The notes under the pieces: generated by a model
The model's database searches: none
What the model was told of the DNA's origin: nothing
The model's input: only the letters and a program-made list of their open reading frames with translations
Origin: Hyperoodon ampullatus
Taxonomy: Eukaryota; Chordata; Mammalia; Artiodactyla; Ziphiidae
Assembly (NCBI GenBank): GCA_949752795.1
Contig: OX457061.1
Coordinates: 40,394,338-40,458,337, forward strand
Length of the DNA: 64,000 nt
Reading direction: 5' to 3'
Shown: piece by piece, positions 1-12,544 of the stretch
How the letters are laid out: the number at the start of each line of letters is the position of its first letter
Numbering within the stretch: position 1 is the first letter of the stretch
Made by a program: the position numbers and the translations under genes

Positions 1-1686
1 TTTTGATTTGCATTTCCCTGGTGATTAGTGATGTTGAGTACCTTTTCATGTACCTGTTGGGCATTTGCATATCTTCTTTGGAAAAATGTTTATTTGGATG
101 CTCTGCCTATTTTTTAATCAGATTGTTTGGGTTTTTTTTTTCTGTTGAGTTATATGAGTTCTTTATATATTTTGGATATTAACTCATTATCAGACATATG
201 ATTTGCAAATATTTTCTTCCCTTCTGTAGGTTGCCTTTTCACTTTGTTGATGGTGTAGAAGCTTTTTGCAGTATAGAAGCTTTTTAGTTTGATGTAGTCC
301 CACTTATTTATTTTTGCTTTTGTCACCTTTGCTTTTGATGTCAAATCAAAAATGTCATTGCCAAGACTAATATCATTCTTATCCCCTATATTTTCTTTTA
401 GGAGTTTTATGGTTTTAGATCTTAACATTCAATTCCTTAATCCATTTTGAGTTGATTTTTGTGTTTTGTATAAGATAGGGGTCCAGTTTCATTTTTTTGC
501 ATGTGGCTATTCAGTTTTCCCAGTATCACTTATTGAAGCAACTATTCTTTCCACATTGTATATTCTTGCCTCCTTTGTTGTAATTTAGTTGCTTCATATA
601 TGTGTGAGTTTATTTCTGGGCTCTCTGTCTGATCTGTGTGTGTATACTGATCTATGTGTGTGTATACCAGTACCATACTGTTTTGATTATTATAGCTTTG
701 TAATACAGTTTGAAATCAGGAATTATGATACCTCCAGCCTGTTCTTCTTTCTCAGGATTGCTTTGGCTATTCAGGGTTGTGTTTCCATACAAATTTTAGG
801 ATTATTTCTTCTGTCTCTGTGAAAAATAGCATTAGAATTTTGATAGGGATTGCACTGAATCTGTAGATTGCTTTGGGTAGTATGGACATTTTAACAATAT
901 TGTCTTCCAATCCATGAGCACAGTATATATTTTCATTTATTTGTGTCTTCTTCAGTTTCTTTCCTCAAAGTCTTATGGTTTTCAGTGAACAGATCATTAA
1001 CCTCGTTGGTTAAATTTATTCCTAGGTATTTTAGCCTTTTTGATGCAATTGTAAATGTGATTGTTTTCTTAATTTCTTTTTTAGATAATTTATTGTTAAT
1101 GTTTAGAAACACAGTTGATTTTTGTATTGATTTTGTGTCCTACAACTTTACTGAATTTGTTTATTAGTTGTAACAGTTTTTTTGTGAAGTCTTTGGGGGG
1201 GGCGTGTGTGTGTGTATGTATGTGTGTTTGTGTGTGTATCTCCTGTCATGTGCAAATAGAAACAGTTTTACTTCTTTTCAGATTTGAATGCCTTTCACTT
1301 CTCTTTCTTGCCTAATTGCTCTGGCTAGGGCTTCCAGTACTATGTTGGATAAAAGCGGCAAGAGTGGGCATTCTTAGAGGAAAAGCTTTCACTTTTTCAT
1401 TGTTGAATATAATGTCAGCTGTGTGCTTGTCATATATGGCCTTTACTATGTTGAGCTATTTGCCTTCTATACCTGTTTTTTTGAGAGTTTTCATCATAAA
1501 TGGATATTGAAATTTGCCAAGTGCTTTTTCTACATCTATTGAGATGATGATAAGATTTTTTTTATCCTTCAGTTTGTTAATGTGGTATGTCACATTGACT
1601 GATTTGTGGGTGTTGAACCATCCTTGTATTCTAGGTATAAATCCCACTTGGTCAACAAATTAGGCCCCTGGACCCAATTCCAACGT

Positions 1687-1718
<32 letters not shown>

Positions 1719-3067
1719 AGGTTTCCCCACACCAACAAGTAGTTCTCTGACATTAGCAGGCTATTCGAGAATTCAGCTCAATTCTGATATTATCAGAGAT
1801 AGCATCAGATTGCACAGGTAAAGGGCCCAGTTGCACAAGACCACCTTCCACTTCAGATGCAGTTGCCAGCCCAGGTTGTTGCCTGTGCTTCTGACTAACT
1901 AGTTACAAATTGGGGGTTCCCACAACTCCCTCCTTGGCTTTGATTAATTTGCTAGAATGGCTCACAGAACTCAGGGAAACATTTTACTTTCTAGATTACT
2001 GGTTTATTATAAAAAGATGTAACTCAGCAACAACCAGATGGAAGAAATGCATAGGGCAAGGTAGGGGGAAAGGGTGCAGAGCTTTCTTGCCCTCTCAAGA
2101 TGTGCCACTCTCACCTGATCTCCACATGTTTACCACCCTGGAAGCTCTCCAAACACCATCCTTTTGGGTTTTAAGGGAGGCTTCATTAATAGGCATGACT
2201 GATTAAACCAGTGGCTATTGTCAAGTGATTCAATCTCCAGACTCTTCTCCCCTCCCTGGAGGTTAGTGGGATGGGACTGAAAATTCCCATCCTCTAGTCA
2301 CATGGTTGGTTCTCTTGGCAACCAGCCCCTACCCTTAGGTGAAGTCTAAAAGTCACCTCATTAACATAACAATAGATACCTTAATAGCTCTCTTCACTTA
2401 GGAAATTCCAAGGGTTTTAGGAGCTCTGTGTCAGGAATGGGGTCCAAGGCCAAATACATATCTTATTATAAATCACAATATCAGTCATGGTATGTGATCT
2501 TTTTAATGTATTGTTGAATTTGTTTTGCTAATATTTTGTTGAAGATTTTTGCATCAATATTCATCAGGGATATTGACCTGTAATTATCCTTCCTTGTGGT
2601 ATCCTTGTCTGGTTTTGGTATCTGAGTAGTGCCGCCCTCATAAAATGAGTTTGGAAGTGTTCTCCCTCTTCTATTTTTTTGGAAGACTGAGGAGGATTGA
2701 TATTAGTTCTTTAAGTGTCTGGTAGAATTCACCAGTGAAGCCATGTGGCTGGACTTTTCTTTGTTGGCAAGTTTTGATTACTGTCTCAATCTCCTTGCTA
2801 GTAATTATTCTATTCAGATTTTCTATTTCTTCACGATTCAGTCTTGGTTGGTTGTATGTTTATAGGAATGTATCCATTTCTTCTAGGTTGTCCAATTTGT
2901 TGGTGTATAATTTTTCATAGTAGTCTCTTATGATCATTTGTATTTGTATGGTGTCAGTTGTAATATGTTTCCTCTTTTATTTATAATTTTATTTATTTGA
3001 GATTTGAGCTCTCGCTCTCTCTCTCTCTCTCTTATTAGTTTAGCTTATCAATTCTTTCTTTCATGGA
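1..3067 (-). mobile_element. L1 copy A, antisense, ORF2 remnant
   Basis: Read on the minus strand, this is the reverse transcriptase half of L1 ORF2. The + strand shows the well-known antisense wording of L1, for example around 60-240, 720-900 and 2520-2900. It runs off the left edge, so its 3' end is not seen. It is broken by many stops (short minus-strand pieces at 150-428 and 1456-1647) and by an LTR at 1655-2483. A CT-repeat lies at 3008-3032. It stops near 3067, where a T-run joins it to a second L1. Not functional. Confidence 0.85.
1655..2483. mobile_element. Solo LTR (MER21-like) inserted in L1 copy A
   Basis: About 829 bases of non-L1 sequence split two parts of the same L1 that would otherwise join. 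The four bases GTCA occur on each side (1651-1654 and 2484-2487), as expected for an LTR-element target duplication. The right end is CA. Wording such as the GT-repeat at 1684-1718 after CCCAATTCCAAC, and the end TATTATAAATCACAATATCA, resembles an old mammalian endogenous-retrovirus LTR of MER21 type. That name is from memory. No internal viral genes are present. Confidence 0.6.
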
Positions 3068-3940
3068 ATGTATTTTTTTTTTTTTTTTTATCTAAAAGGT
3101 CATCACCATCGCCAAACTCAATCATCTAGGTTTTCTCCTATGTTATCTTCTAGGAGTTTTATAGTTTGTAGTTTAAATTTAGATTTAGGATCCATTTTTG
3201 AGTTAATTTTTATGAGGGGTATAAGGTCTGTGTCTAGAATCAGATTTTTTGCATGTGGATGTCCATGTGTTGAAAAGACAATCTTTACTGTATTGCCTTT
3301 GCTCCTTTATCAAAAATCAATTGACTATACTTAGGTCTATTTCTGGTCTCTCTGTCTGTTGCAGTGGTCTATTTATCAATATCACACTGTCTTGATTACT
3401 GTAGCTTTGTGTAAATCTTGAAATCAGGTGGTGTCAGTCCTCCAGCTTTGCTCTTCTCCTTCAATATTGTATTGGCTATTCTGGGTCTTTTGCCTCTCCA
3501 TATAAACTTTAAAATTGGTTTGTTGATATCCACAAAATAACTTGTTGGGATTTTGACTGAGATTTCATTGAATCTATAGGTCAAATTGGGAAGAACTGAG
3601 ATCTTGACAATATTGAGTCTTCCTATCCATGGATATCCTCCATTTATGTAGTTCTTTGATTTTGTTCATCAGAGTTTCATATTTTTTCTAATCTAGGTCT
3701 TGTACATATTTTATAAGATTTATACATAATTATTTAATTTGGGAGGTACTTGGTATCTTCTTTTTAATTTCAAACTCCACTTGTTCACTGCTGGTATATA
3801 AGAAGGTGATTGGCTTTTGTATTTTAATTTGTATCCTGCTACTTTTCTATAATTGCTTATTAGTTCCAGTTTTTTTATCAATTATTTTGGATTTTCTACA
3901 TAGATAATCAGTTAATCTGTGAACAAAGACAGTTTTATTT

Positions 3941-4249
3941 GTTTATTTTTTTTATTTTTATTAAAAAAAAATTTTGGCTGTGTTGGGTCTTCGTTGCTGT
4001 GTGGGCTTTCTCTAGTTGCGGCAAGCGGTGGCTACTCTGTTGCGGTGCGCGGGCTTCTTGTGGAGCACAGGCTCTAGGCACGCAGGCTTCAGTAGTTGTG
4101 GCTCACGGGATCTAGAGCGCAGGCTCAGTAGTTGTGCCGGACGGGCTTAGTTGCTCCACGGCATGTGGGATATTCCCGGACCAGGGCTCAAACCCATGTC
4201 CCTGCATTGGCAGACGGATTCTTAACCACTGCACCACCAGGGAAGTCCC
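3941..4249 (-). mobile_element. CHR SINE, long form
   Basis: Minus-strand tRNA-derived SINE of about 310 bases: head GGACTTCCCTGGTGGTGCAG, a B-box-like GGTTTGAGCCC, then the repeated CACAACTACTGAG body and an A-rich tail (T/A-rich at 3941-3975). Target duplication ACAGTTTT(A/C)TTT at 3929-3940 and 4251-4262. Inserted in L1 copy B. Confidence 0.88.
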
Positions 4250-6152
4250 AACAGTTTTCTTTCTTTCTTCCCAATCTGTGTAGCTTTTATTTCCTTTTCT
4301 GTTCTTACTGCATTAGCTAGACTTTATAATGAAGTTGAAAAAGTATGGTGCAGGGGGACATCTTTGACTTGTACCTGAACTCAGTGGGCAAGCTTCAAGT
4401 TTCTTACAATTATTATGATTATTAGTTGTAGGGTTTCTGTAGATATTCTTTATCAGTTTGAGGGAGTGCCTCTCTATTCCTAGTTTACTGAAAGTTTTTG
4501 TATTGAATGGGTTTGGATTTTATCAAATATTTTTTCTGCATTTACTGATATGATCATGTGATTTTTCCTTTTAGCCTATTGATGTGATGAATTATATTAA
4601 TCGATTGATTTTCAAAAGTTGAACCACCCATGCATATCTGGGACAAATTCCACTTGAGCATGGTATTTAATTCTTTATACATTGTTGGATTCTAGTATTT
4701 TGTTGAGAATTTTTGCATCTATGATCATCAGAGATATTGGTCTCTAAGTTTTCTTTGCTTGTAATGTCTTTGTCTGCTTTCAGTATCAGTGTAATTCTGG
4801 TCTCATAGAATGAGTTAGGAAGTATTCCCTCAGCGTCTATCCTCCAAAAGAGATTGTAAAGAATTGGTATAATTTCGTCCTTAAATGTTTAGTAGAATTC
4901 ACCAGTGAATTCATCCAAGCCTGGTGCTTTCTGTTTTGAAAGATTATTACTTATTCATTCCATTTCTTTTAAGAGATGTAGGCCTACTCATTTAGTCTTT
5001 TTCTTCTTGTGTGAGTTTGGGCAGATTGTGTCTTTCAAGTATTTGGTCCATTTCATTTAGGGTATCAAATTTGTTGGCATTAACTTGTTCAGAGTACTAA
5101 TTTATTATCCTTTTGATGCCTTAGGATCTGCAGTGATGTCTCCTCTTTCATTTCTGGCGTTAGTAGTTTGTGCCCTCTCTTTTTTCTTAGTTAGCCTGGC
5201 TAGTTGATTTTATTGGTCTTTTCCATAACCACCTTTTGGTTTCATTTATTTTCTCTATTGATTTCCTGTTTGCATTTTCATTTGATTTCAGCTCTAATTC
5301 TATTTTTTCTTCTACTTACTTTAGATTGAATTTGCTCTTCTTTTTCTAGTTACCTGAGTTGGAAACTTGGATTATTCATCTTAGATATTTCTTTTTTTTC
5401 TAAATATATATTCAGTGCTATAAATTTCCCTCTAAGAACTGCTTCACTGTATTCCACAAATTTTGATAAGTTATGTTTTCATTTTCATTTAGTTTAAAAT
5501 AATTTTAAATTTCTCTGGAGGTTTGTTCTTTGATTTGTGTTACTTAGAACTATGTTATTAAATCTCCACATAATTTGAGATTTTCAAGTTAACTTTCTGT
5601 TATTGATTCCTAATTTAATTCCATTGTGGTCTGAGAACAGACATTATATGACTTTTGTTCTTTTAAATTTGTTAAGGTATGTTTTATAGCCCAGAGTATG
5701 GTCTGTCTTGGTGAATGTTCCATGTGAGCTTAAGAAGAATGTGTGTTCTGCTGTGGCTGGATAAAGTAGTCTATAGATGACAATCATATTCACTTGATTG
5801 ATGGTTTTGTTGCATTCAGCTATGTTCTTATAGATTTTCTGGCTGCTGGATTAGTCTATTTTTGATAGAGGGATGTTGAAGTCTCCAGCTATGATAGTAG
5901 ATTCATCTGTTTCTCTTTACACTTCTATTAGTTTTTTTCCTCACATAATTTGACAGTCTGTTGTTAGGCCCATACAAGTTAAGGATTGTTATATCTTCTT
6001 GGAAAATTGAACCCTTTTATCATTATGTAATGAGCTACATATTCCTGATAACTTTCCTTGCTTTGAAGTCTGCTGTATTTGAAATTAATATAGCTACTCC
6101 TGCTTTCTTTTGATTAGTGTTAGCGTGGTATATTTTCTCCATCCATTTAGTT

Positions 6153-6510
6153 GTTGTCTTTTTTTTTTTTAATTTATTTTATTTATTTTTGGCTGCACTG
6201 GGTCTTTGTTGCTGTGCGCAGGCTTCCTTTTGCTGTGGTGAGTGGGGGCTACTCTTCATTGCAGTGCGCACGCTTCTCATTGTGGTGGCTTCTCTTGTTG
6301 CATGGCATGGGCTCTAGGCATGTGGGCTTCAGTAGTTGTGGCAGGAGGTCTCAGTAGTTGTGGTTCACAGGCTCTAGAGAGCAGGCTCAGTAGTTGTGGT
6401 GCACGGGCTAGTTACTCCATGGCATGTGGGATCTTCCCAGACCAGGGATTGAACCAGTGTCCCCTGCATTGGCAGGTGGATTCTTAACCACTGTGCCACC
6501 AGGGAAGTCC
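6153..6510 (-). mobile_element. CHR SINE, long form
   Basis: Same long family as the copy at 3941, minus strand, with a T-run at 6159-6171. The perfect 14-base target duplication CCATCCATTTAGTT (6139-6152 and 6510-6523) shows an intact insertion into L1 copy B. Confidence 0.9.
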
Positions 6511-7521
6511 CATCCATTTAGTTTTAATCTATATGTGCTTTTATATTTAACATAGGTTTCTTGTAGACAAGGTATAGTTGGGTCTTGTTTTGATCCACTC
6601 TGTCAATCTCAGTCTTTTAATTGATGCATTTAAACCATTGAGGTTCAAAGTGATTATTGTTATAGTTGGACTAATATCTATTATATTTATTACTGCTTTA
6701 TATTTGTTGTCCTTGCTATTTGTTCCTCGTTTTGTCTTCTACCCTTTTTCTGCCTTTGGTGGTTCTAACTGAACATTTTATGTGATCTCATTTTATCTCC
6801 TTTCTTGGCATATTTGTTACACTTCTTTTTTTTCACCTTTTTTAGTGTTTGCCCTGGAGTTTGCAATATACATCGGCAGCTAATCCAAATCCACTTTCAA
6901 GTAACACTACACCACTTCACAGGTAGTGTGAATACCTTATAGTAACAACATAATCCTAATTCCTCCCTCTCATTCCTTATAGCATTGCTGTCATTCGTTT
7001 CACATACATATGAGCATATGTAAGCATATACATACACATAAACATACATAATTGAGTACATTGTTCATATTATTATTTTTGAACAATTATCTGTTACCTC
7101 AATTAAGAATAGGAAAAATAAAAGTTTTTATTTTGTCTTCATTTATTTCTTCTTCAATGCTCTTCGTGTAGTTCTGAGTTTCTGACCTATATTATTTTCC
7201 TTCTTTCTAAAGAACTTCTTTCAACATTTCTTACAAAGCAGGTGTATTGGCAACAGATCCTCTCAATTTCCATTTGTCTGAGAAAGCCTTTATTTCTTCT
7301 CCACTTTTGAAGAATAATTTCACAGGGTACAGAATTCTAGATGGTTGGTTTTTTCTCTCAACACTTTTGTATGTCATTTTACTCTCTGCTTGCTTGCGTG
7401 GTTTCTGAGAAGTTGGATGTAATCTTATCTCTGTTCCTCAGATATTTCTTTTCCTCTGGCTTCTTTCAGGGTTTTTCCTTATCTTTAATTTTTTTTTTTT
7501 GGTAGTTGCAAAATGATATGC

Positions 7522-8099
7522 CTAGGTGTAGGATTTTGGCATTAATCTTGCATGTGTTTTCTGAGCTTCCTGGAATTGTGATTTGGTGTCTGACATTAAT
7601 TTGGGAAAAGTCTCAGTCATTATCATTTCAAATATTTCTTCTGTACCTTTCTCTCTTTCTTCTTCTGTTAGACCCATTACACATATGCTGTATTTTGTAG
7701 CTGTGCCACATCCCTTGGAAATTCTGTTCTGGTTTGTTTCAGTCTTTGTCATCTTTGCTTTTCAGATTTCAAGGTTTCCATTCATATATCCTCTAGGTCA
7801 GAAATTTCTTTTCCCACCAAGTCTACTTATAAGCTCATCAAAGGCATTCTTCATTTCTTTTACAGTGTTTTTTTATCTCTCATGTTTCTTTTTTGGTTCT
7901 TTCTTAGTATTTCCATCTCTCTGCTTACATTGCCCATCTGTTCTTGCATGCTGTCTACTTTATCCATTAGAGCACTTAGCATGTTAATCATAGTTCTTTT
8001 TAATTTCCAGTCTGATAATTCCAACATCTCTGCCATGTCTGGTTCTGATTCTTCCTCTGTCTCTTCAAATTGTGTTTCTTTCCCCTTTTGGTATGTCAA
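7522..8099 (-). pseudogene. L1 ORF1p remnant
   Basis: Two minus-strand pieces, 8099-7860 and 7752-7522, resemble the N-terminal coiled coil and RNA-binding region of the L1 ORF1 protein, the RNA chaperone of L1 particles. They lie in different frames with stops between them, so the ORF is dead. It is part of L1 copy B. Confidence 0.7.
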
Positions 8100-8560
8100 G
8101 TAATTTTTTTCTTAATAGCTGGACAAGATGTGTACTAAGTAAAAGGAACTGCTGTAAATAGGCTTTTTGTAATGTGGTGGTGAGATGTGAGGGGAGGGGA
8201 AGTGTTCTATAGTCTTAAGATTAGGTCTCAGTCTTTCAGTGAGCCTGTCTGCACTGGGAACTTCATAAGTTTTTCTCAGTTTTTTCTTCCTCTTAAGTGG
8301 GATAGTATGCCTAGAGCTGTCTGGAAGTGGTTATTTCTTTCCCCCTGGTCAGTTAGGCTCTGATAATACTCCTGAGGTCAGGCCTTGTTAAGAAAAACAG
8401 AGAGCTCTGTTGTATTTAAAAGTGATTCCCTTTCCCCTCTTTCTGCCTAAAGCAGGGGTGACTTTTTCTCTGATATTTACTATGTGAACCTGGTGGGAAC
8501 TCCTGGAGGTAAATCTCACAGTATTGTGGGGGCCCCTCTAGGACTGAGTCTCCCTGGAGT

Positions 8561-8775
8561 GTTGTTTTTTTTTTTTTTTTTTTGCGGTACGCGGGCCTCT
8601 CTCTGTTGTGGCCTCTCCCATTGCGGAGCACAGGCTCCGGACGCTCAGGCTGAGCGGCCATGGCTCAGGGGCCCAGCCACTCCATGGCATGTGGGATCTT
8701 CCTGGACCGGGGCACGAACCTGCGTCCCCTGCATCGGCAGGCGGACTCTCAACCACTGTGCCACCAGGGAAGCCC
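8561..8775 (-). mobile_element. CHR SINE, short form
   Basis: Minus-strand short CHR SINE of about 215 bases with a T-run at 8564-8583. Its body reads GCCTCTCCCATTGCGGAGCA. Target duplication CTCCCTGGAGT at 8550-8560 and 8775-8785. It sits in the 5' UTR part of L1 copy B. Confidence 0.92.
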
Positions 8776-9099
8776 TCCCTGGAGTTTTTAACTCTCAGAG
8801 TTGTTCACACTGACCCTCCAGTCATTTGCTAATTCCAGTTCAGGTTTTCCTACCCAGCACTGGTGCCTGTGGTGGTTTCTACTTGTGGATCTCTGCTCCA
8901 GTCAGCCATGATTCCCTGTATTCACTTACCTATTATCTCCAGTCTCGGGGACCAAGGTTTGCCCTGTATCCTCCCTTCTCTTAAGGATGCAAGAAGAGTT
9001 GTTGATTTTTCAGTCTGTTCTGCTTTTTACTTTTGTTAGGATGAAGTGGTGACTTACAAGCTCCTGATATGCAGAATGGGAAACCAGAAGTCTCTATGG

Positions 9100-9600
9100 T
9101 ACATTTTTTAAAAACATTAACTACAGTACCATTTTTTAAATTGACACTGATTCATGATCATCACCACGTATTTAGGCAGAGAACAAATTCTTTGTTTGGT
9201 TTTTTGGAATTAAGAGTCCAAAGTCCACACATTGCATTTGGTTGATGGGTTCACAAATCTCTTTCAATCTATAGGTTCCTTTTGTTTTGCAAATTATTTC
9301 TTGAAGTAATTTTGTTGCTTTTCCCCACTCTCAGGTTACAGAGCATGCTACCACCTTGAGTGTGATAAAGGGTGCATTTGCCCCCTCAACCCTCCACCGA
9401 CTTAAGATGCTCCCTTAGTCATATACAGTCATCTCTCAGTATCCATGGGGGATTGGTTTCAGGATGCCCGTGGATACCAAAATCCACAGATGCTCAAGTC
9501 CCTTATGTAAAATGGCAGAGTACAGTTGGTAGTACAGTTAACCCTCCTTATCCGTGGATTGAGTTGTACTTAATTTCTGTATGCATTTAGGCCTGTTTTA
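9100..9600. repeat. Old repeat remnants, DNA-transposon-like piece at 9425-9560
   Basis: The stretch 9425-9520 reads ACAGTCATCTCTCAGTATCC and continues with CCAAAATCCACAGATGCTCA. A second terminus-like motif, ACAGTTAACCCTCCTTATCC, lies at 9533-9552. This wording is typical of pogo/Tigger-type non-autonomous mammalian DNA elements; the exact family is uncertain. 9100-9420 resembles other old interspersed repeats but I cannot name it. Confidence 0.4.
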
Positions 9601-10075
9601 TTATTTTCTGTTCTGTTTCTTTGGCCTATCATATATTTACACATCAGTACCACTTTGTTTTAATAACAGAGTCTTTCTAATATAAAGTAAGGCTATTTCC
9701 CACTCATTTCTCTTCTTTTTCTGGGTTTTTCTGGCAATTCTTGATTGTCTTATCTTTCAAGTAAACTTTGAAACCAATTTGTCTAGTTCCAGGAAAGTCA
9801 GCTCATGTTATTTGGAGGGAGGCTCGTGTTGAATATGTAGATTAACCGAGGAAGAATGGACAACTTTATGATGTTAAGGGTTTCTATCCACCTATCCAAG
9901 AACACTTATGTTTTTCCATTTTGTTCAGGTTTACTTTTATGATCTTAAGGAGTCTTTTACATATTTTTCACATATAGGTTTTAGACATTTCTTATTCCTA
10001 ATGGTTTCATTTATTTATTTATGCTGTAGTAAGTGGATCTTCTTCCCATTTTCAAATTGATTTATTACATTTGGA
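9600..10075 (-). mobile_element. Old L1 fragment, antisense
   Basis: The + strand carries weak antisense L1 ORF2 wording, for example GATGTTAAGGGTTTCTATCC and CAGGTTTACTTTTATGATCT. It is very diverged, with no ORF. Confidence 0.55.
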
Positions 10076-10282
10076 AAGTGAACAACCTCAAAGCTGCCAT
10101 CATTCTTTCAGAAGAGGTAGTTACCAATAGAGTATTTGTTGTTTTTCATAGATAATTCCTAAAAATTATAATGTATATTTTAATTTCATTTTTTCGAAAG
10201 TTATAACTCAGGAATTTGTTAAGGGAAGACTTAGAAAGAGATATAGAATGTTAAATTATTTGATGCTTTAAAAAAAGGTCAG

Positions 10283-10482
10283 GGGCTTCCCTGGTGGCAC
10301 AGTGGTTGAGAGTCCGCCTGCTGATGCAGGGGACACGGGTTCGTGCCCCGGTCCGGGAAGATCCCACATGCGCTGAGCGGCTGGACCCGTGAGCCATGGC
10401 CACTGAACCTGCGCGTCCGGAGCCTGTGCTCCGCAACGGGAGAGGCCACATCAGTGAGAGGCCTGCATACCACCAAAAAAAA
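10283..10482 (+). mobile_element. CHR SINE, short form
   Basis: Sense-strand copy beginning GGGGCTTCCCTGGTGGCACA with B-box GGTTCGTGCCC and an A-tail merging with the right duplication. Target duplication AAAAAAAGGTCAG at about 10270-10282 and 10483-10495. Confidence 0.92.
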
Positions 10483-10495
10483 AAAAAAAGGTCAG

Positions 10496-12085
10496 AACAT
10501 AATTTTCATGGTTAAAAATATGAAGTCTTTTTTTCTGTCTACTTTAAACTTATGTCAAAATTTATCCAAGAGTCTGAACTTGCTGAGGAGTCTGATCAGT
10601 TATCTTTGTTATTTATGTAAGATATTGGGTAATAATCAATCTGAAAGTCTGTATAATGTGGTAAGTGTGCTCCACATGCATGTGTCCGTCACATAATTTA
10701 CCTGAGTACACACTGCAGGTTCTAGTGGCTCACCCCAGCAAATTTCATTTTTTACCCTCCAAAGCAATTATTCACAGTATTTACTTTTAAGTAAAATGCT
10801 CTTTGCATTTCACCTTGGTAGCTCTATTTCTGATTTATTTAGTAATACATCTTATTGAAGAATATGGTCTTAACAATTTGTATTTCCATTTTTTCAACAA
10901 GAGTTGAATTAAAGGGAATGAGAAGGAGAATGCCCCTTGGTATCCTCTGTGAAACCCCACAAAGTTGCATCAGAAATTACTGGCGAGAAGGAGGCCTGCT
11001 TAGAGAATAGCCACTCTTCCTCGACCAGCAGTGCTCAGATGGAAAGCTGAGGGTAGCGTTTCCATGAGTAGACCTGAACTCCTTTGCTATTTATTTTACT
11101 TGTGATAGCATGTTCTCCCTCAGTAACTAATAAAATTTATTTGGTTTGGAAAATTATGTCTGCTAATCCACAGGGGACAGACTGTCGAGAAACGCTGGGT
11201 GGTCTTCAACTTGTCCAATTCTTATGGCTTCAGCTCAGCAAGTTCCGCAAGCAGTGGCGTAAGGGCTGGAGCCTTTCCATGGACACTTTCCCATAGACAG
11301 AGCATCCCAGCCACATGTTGACACGGGGAGGCTGATTCACATTACCACCTCCTCACTGGTACCCCCTTTTCCCCAGCCCCTTGAAGAGTTCCCCAAATGT
11401 GCTGCGTGGTCATTTAGAAACCACGTACTTTCTTTGACCAAGGTGCCCTGCCCTGTGTTTAGCCTTCCAACTATTTGCTTACCACAATCACCAGTGGAAT
11501 TTCATCTGGTTTACAATTGGTTGGGTGTCTTTGGCCTTGGCTTCCAAATACAGTCATGTATTTTCAGAAATGGGCAGCCTGTCTTCTTTTAAACAGCAGA
11601 TGCTTGCTCCTCTCTGCAGTTTAGATAACCTAGAGGAACTTTATAATTTCTTGGCTTAAAAGTCAAACCAAACTCCTTAAGTCTATCCCTGGGGTTGCCG
11701 TAATAGCCACCTGCAGGCTGCACATTGTGTAAAACCTTTCTGGGAGGGCTGCTGCAATCCTTTCATAAGTTTGTGGAGTACAAGTAATTCTGCATGACAT
11801 GGACTCTAAGGTAAACATAAATCTATTGCTTCAGAAATATTGAGAAGTTTGATAACTAGTTGGAGAATTTTTTCTACATACTGGAATGAATGAGCCAATG
11901 AACAAATGAAAGAAAGAGTGGGTGTGTGACTGCCCAAGCAACTGACCGCATGCAGTAACTGTGAGTGTCAAATAGAGTGACGATACACTTATAAATTGTA
12001 GACCGTGACACTTTTGAGAGTTAAAAGAGGTACCTATTATAATTATGGTGGGATAACAGACACAAACCTGTCCCAGGCACACTGG
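10496..12085. other. Intron 7 sequence, no gene seen
   Basis: Apparently unique AT-rich DNA. Short open frames such as 11084-11296 have no recognisable protein and no splice-site support. I see no FANCC exon 7 here; the human exon 7 peptide is not found anywhere in 1-20000. Confidence 0.5.
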
Positions 12086-12089
12086 AACA

Positions 12090-12180
12090 TATTTAAATGG
12101 GCCTAGTGCCTATAAAATGTTTAGCACGGTGCCTGGCACCCAAAATAAATACTCAATAACTGTTAGCTTGTTGCTGTTAT
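12090..12180 (+). repeat. MIR SINE 3' fragment
   Basis: GCACGGTGCCTGGCACCCAA followed by ATAAATACTCAATAACTGTTAG matches the conserved 3' end of MIR in sense orientation. A short AT/TTG-rich tail follows. Confidence 0.6.
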
Positions 12181-12448
12181 TATTGTTGTTGACTTTAATA
12201 ATAATTATATTATTTTTGATAATGTTTTATTAGGTTTTCTCAAGCTTATATCTTTTCCTCCTAATGAAATTATCACTGAACTAAGTCCAGATGTAGCTAA
12301 ATTTCCATTGCTGAAAAAGCTAATACAGCCTTCAAAGATGCTAAATAAGAAAAAAATAAATTACAAGAAAAGGCTAACCTTCAACCAAGCTTCTAGTTTT
12401 GTGTTTTTTTCAGCTCCGATAAGAAAAAATCGCTTTAAGGCTTTAAAT

Positions 12449-12533
12449 CTGGCAATCCAGTGGTTAGGACTCGGGAACTAAGATCCCGAAAAACGTGCAG
12501 CACGGCCGGAAAAAAAAAAAAGAAAGAAAAATC
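12449..12533 (+). mobile_element. Internally shortened tRNA-derived SINE
   Basis: About 85 bases: GCAATCCAGTGGTTAGGACT, then directly GGGAACTAAGATCCCG and an A-rich tail. It belongs to the short cetartiodactyl class seen at 20361 but lacks the middle, including the B-box. An intact 11-base duplication AGGCTTTAAAT flanks it (12438-12448 and 12534-12544), so it is a complete insertion of a shortened copy or was deleted later. Confidence 0.7.
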
Positions 12534-12544
12534 AGGCTTTAAAT

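Larger units (their letters stand above)
3090..9100 (-). mobile_element. L1 copy B, antisense, nearly full length, old
   Basis: On the minus strand this reads 5' UTR (about 9100-8100), ORF1 remnants, an inter-ORF part, then ORF2 down to about 3090. ORF1 pieces are visible: a coiled-coil start at 8099-7860 with LSALMDKVDSMQEQMGNVSR, and 7752-7522 with EEREKGTEEIFEMIMTETFP. ORF2 is scattered over 6800-3090 with many stops. Three CHR SINEs inserted later (3941, 6153, 8561). The divergence points to an old mammalian L1M-type copy. Its 3' part is missing or displaced by L1 copy A. Confidence 0.8.

Noticed and set aside
3941..4249. tRNA-like A- and B-boxes in many places
   Set aside because: They are SINE heads, not tRNA genes: no complete cloverleaf, and each continues into a SINE body and tail.
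8416..8832. Overlapping frames with recurring peptides (such as HGSRAQPL and SPASAGGLST) here and at about 10300, 23100, 26900, 37500, 41150, 41600, 52150 and 56750
   Set aside because: All coincide with CHR SINE copies, on either strand. They recur because the SINE recurs. None has a start context, homology or splice support.
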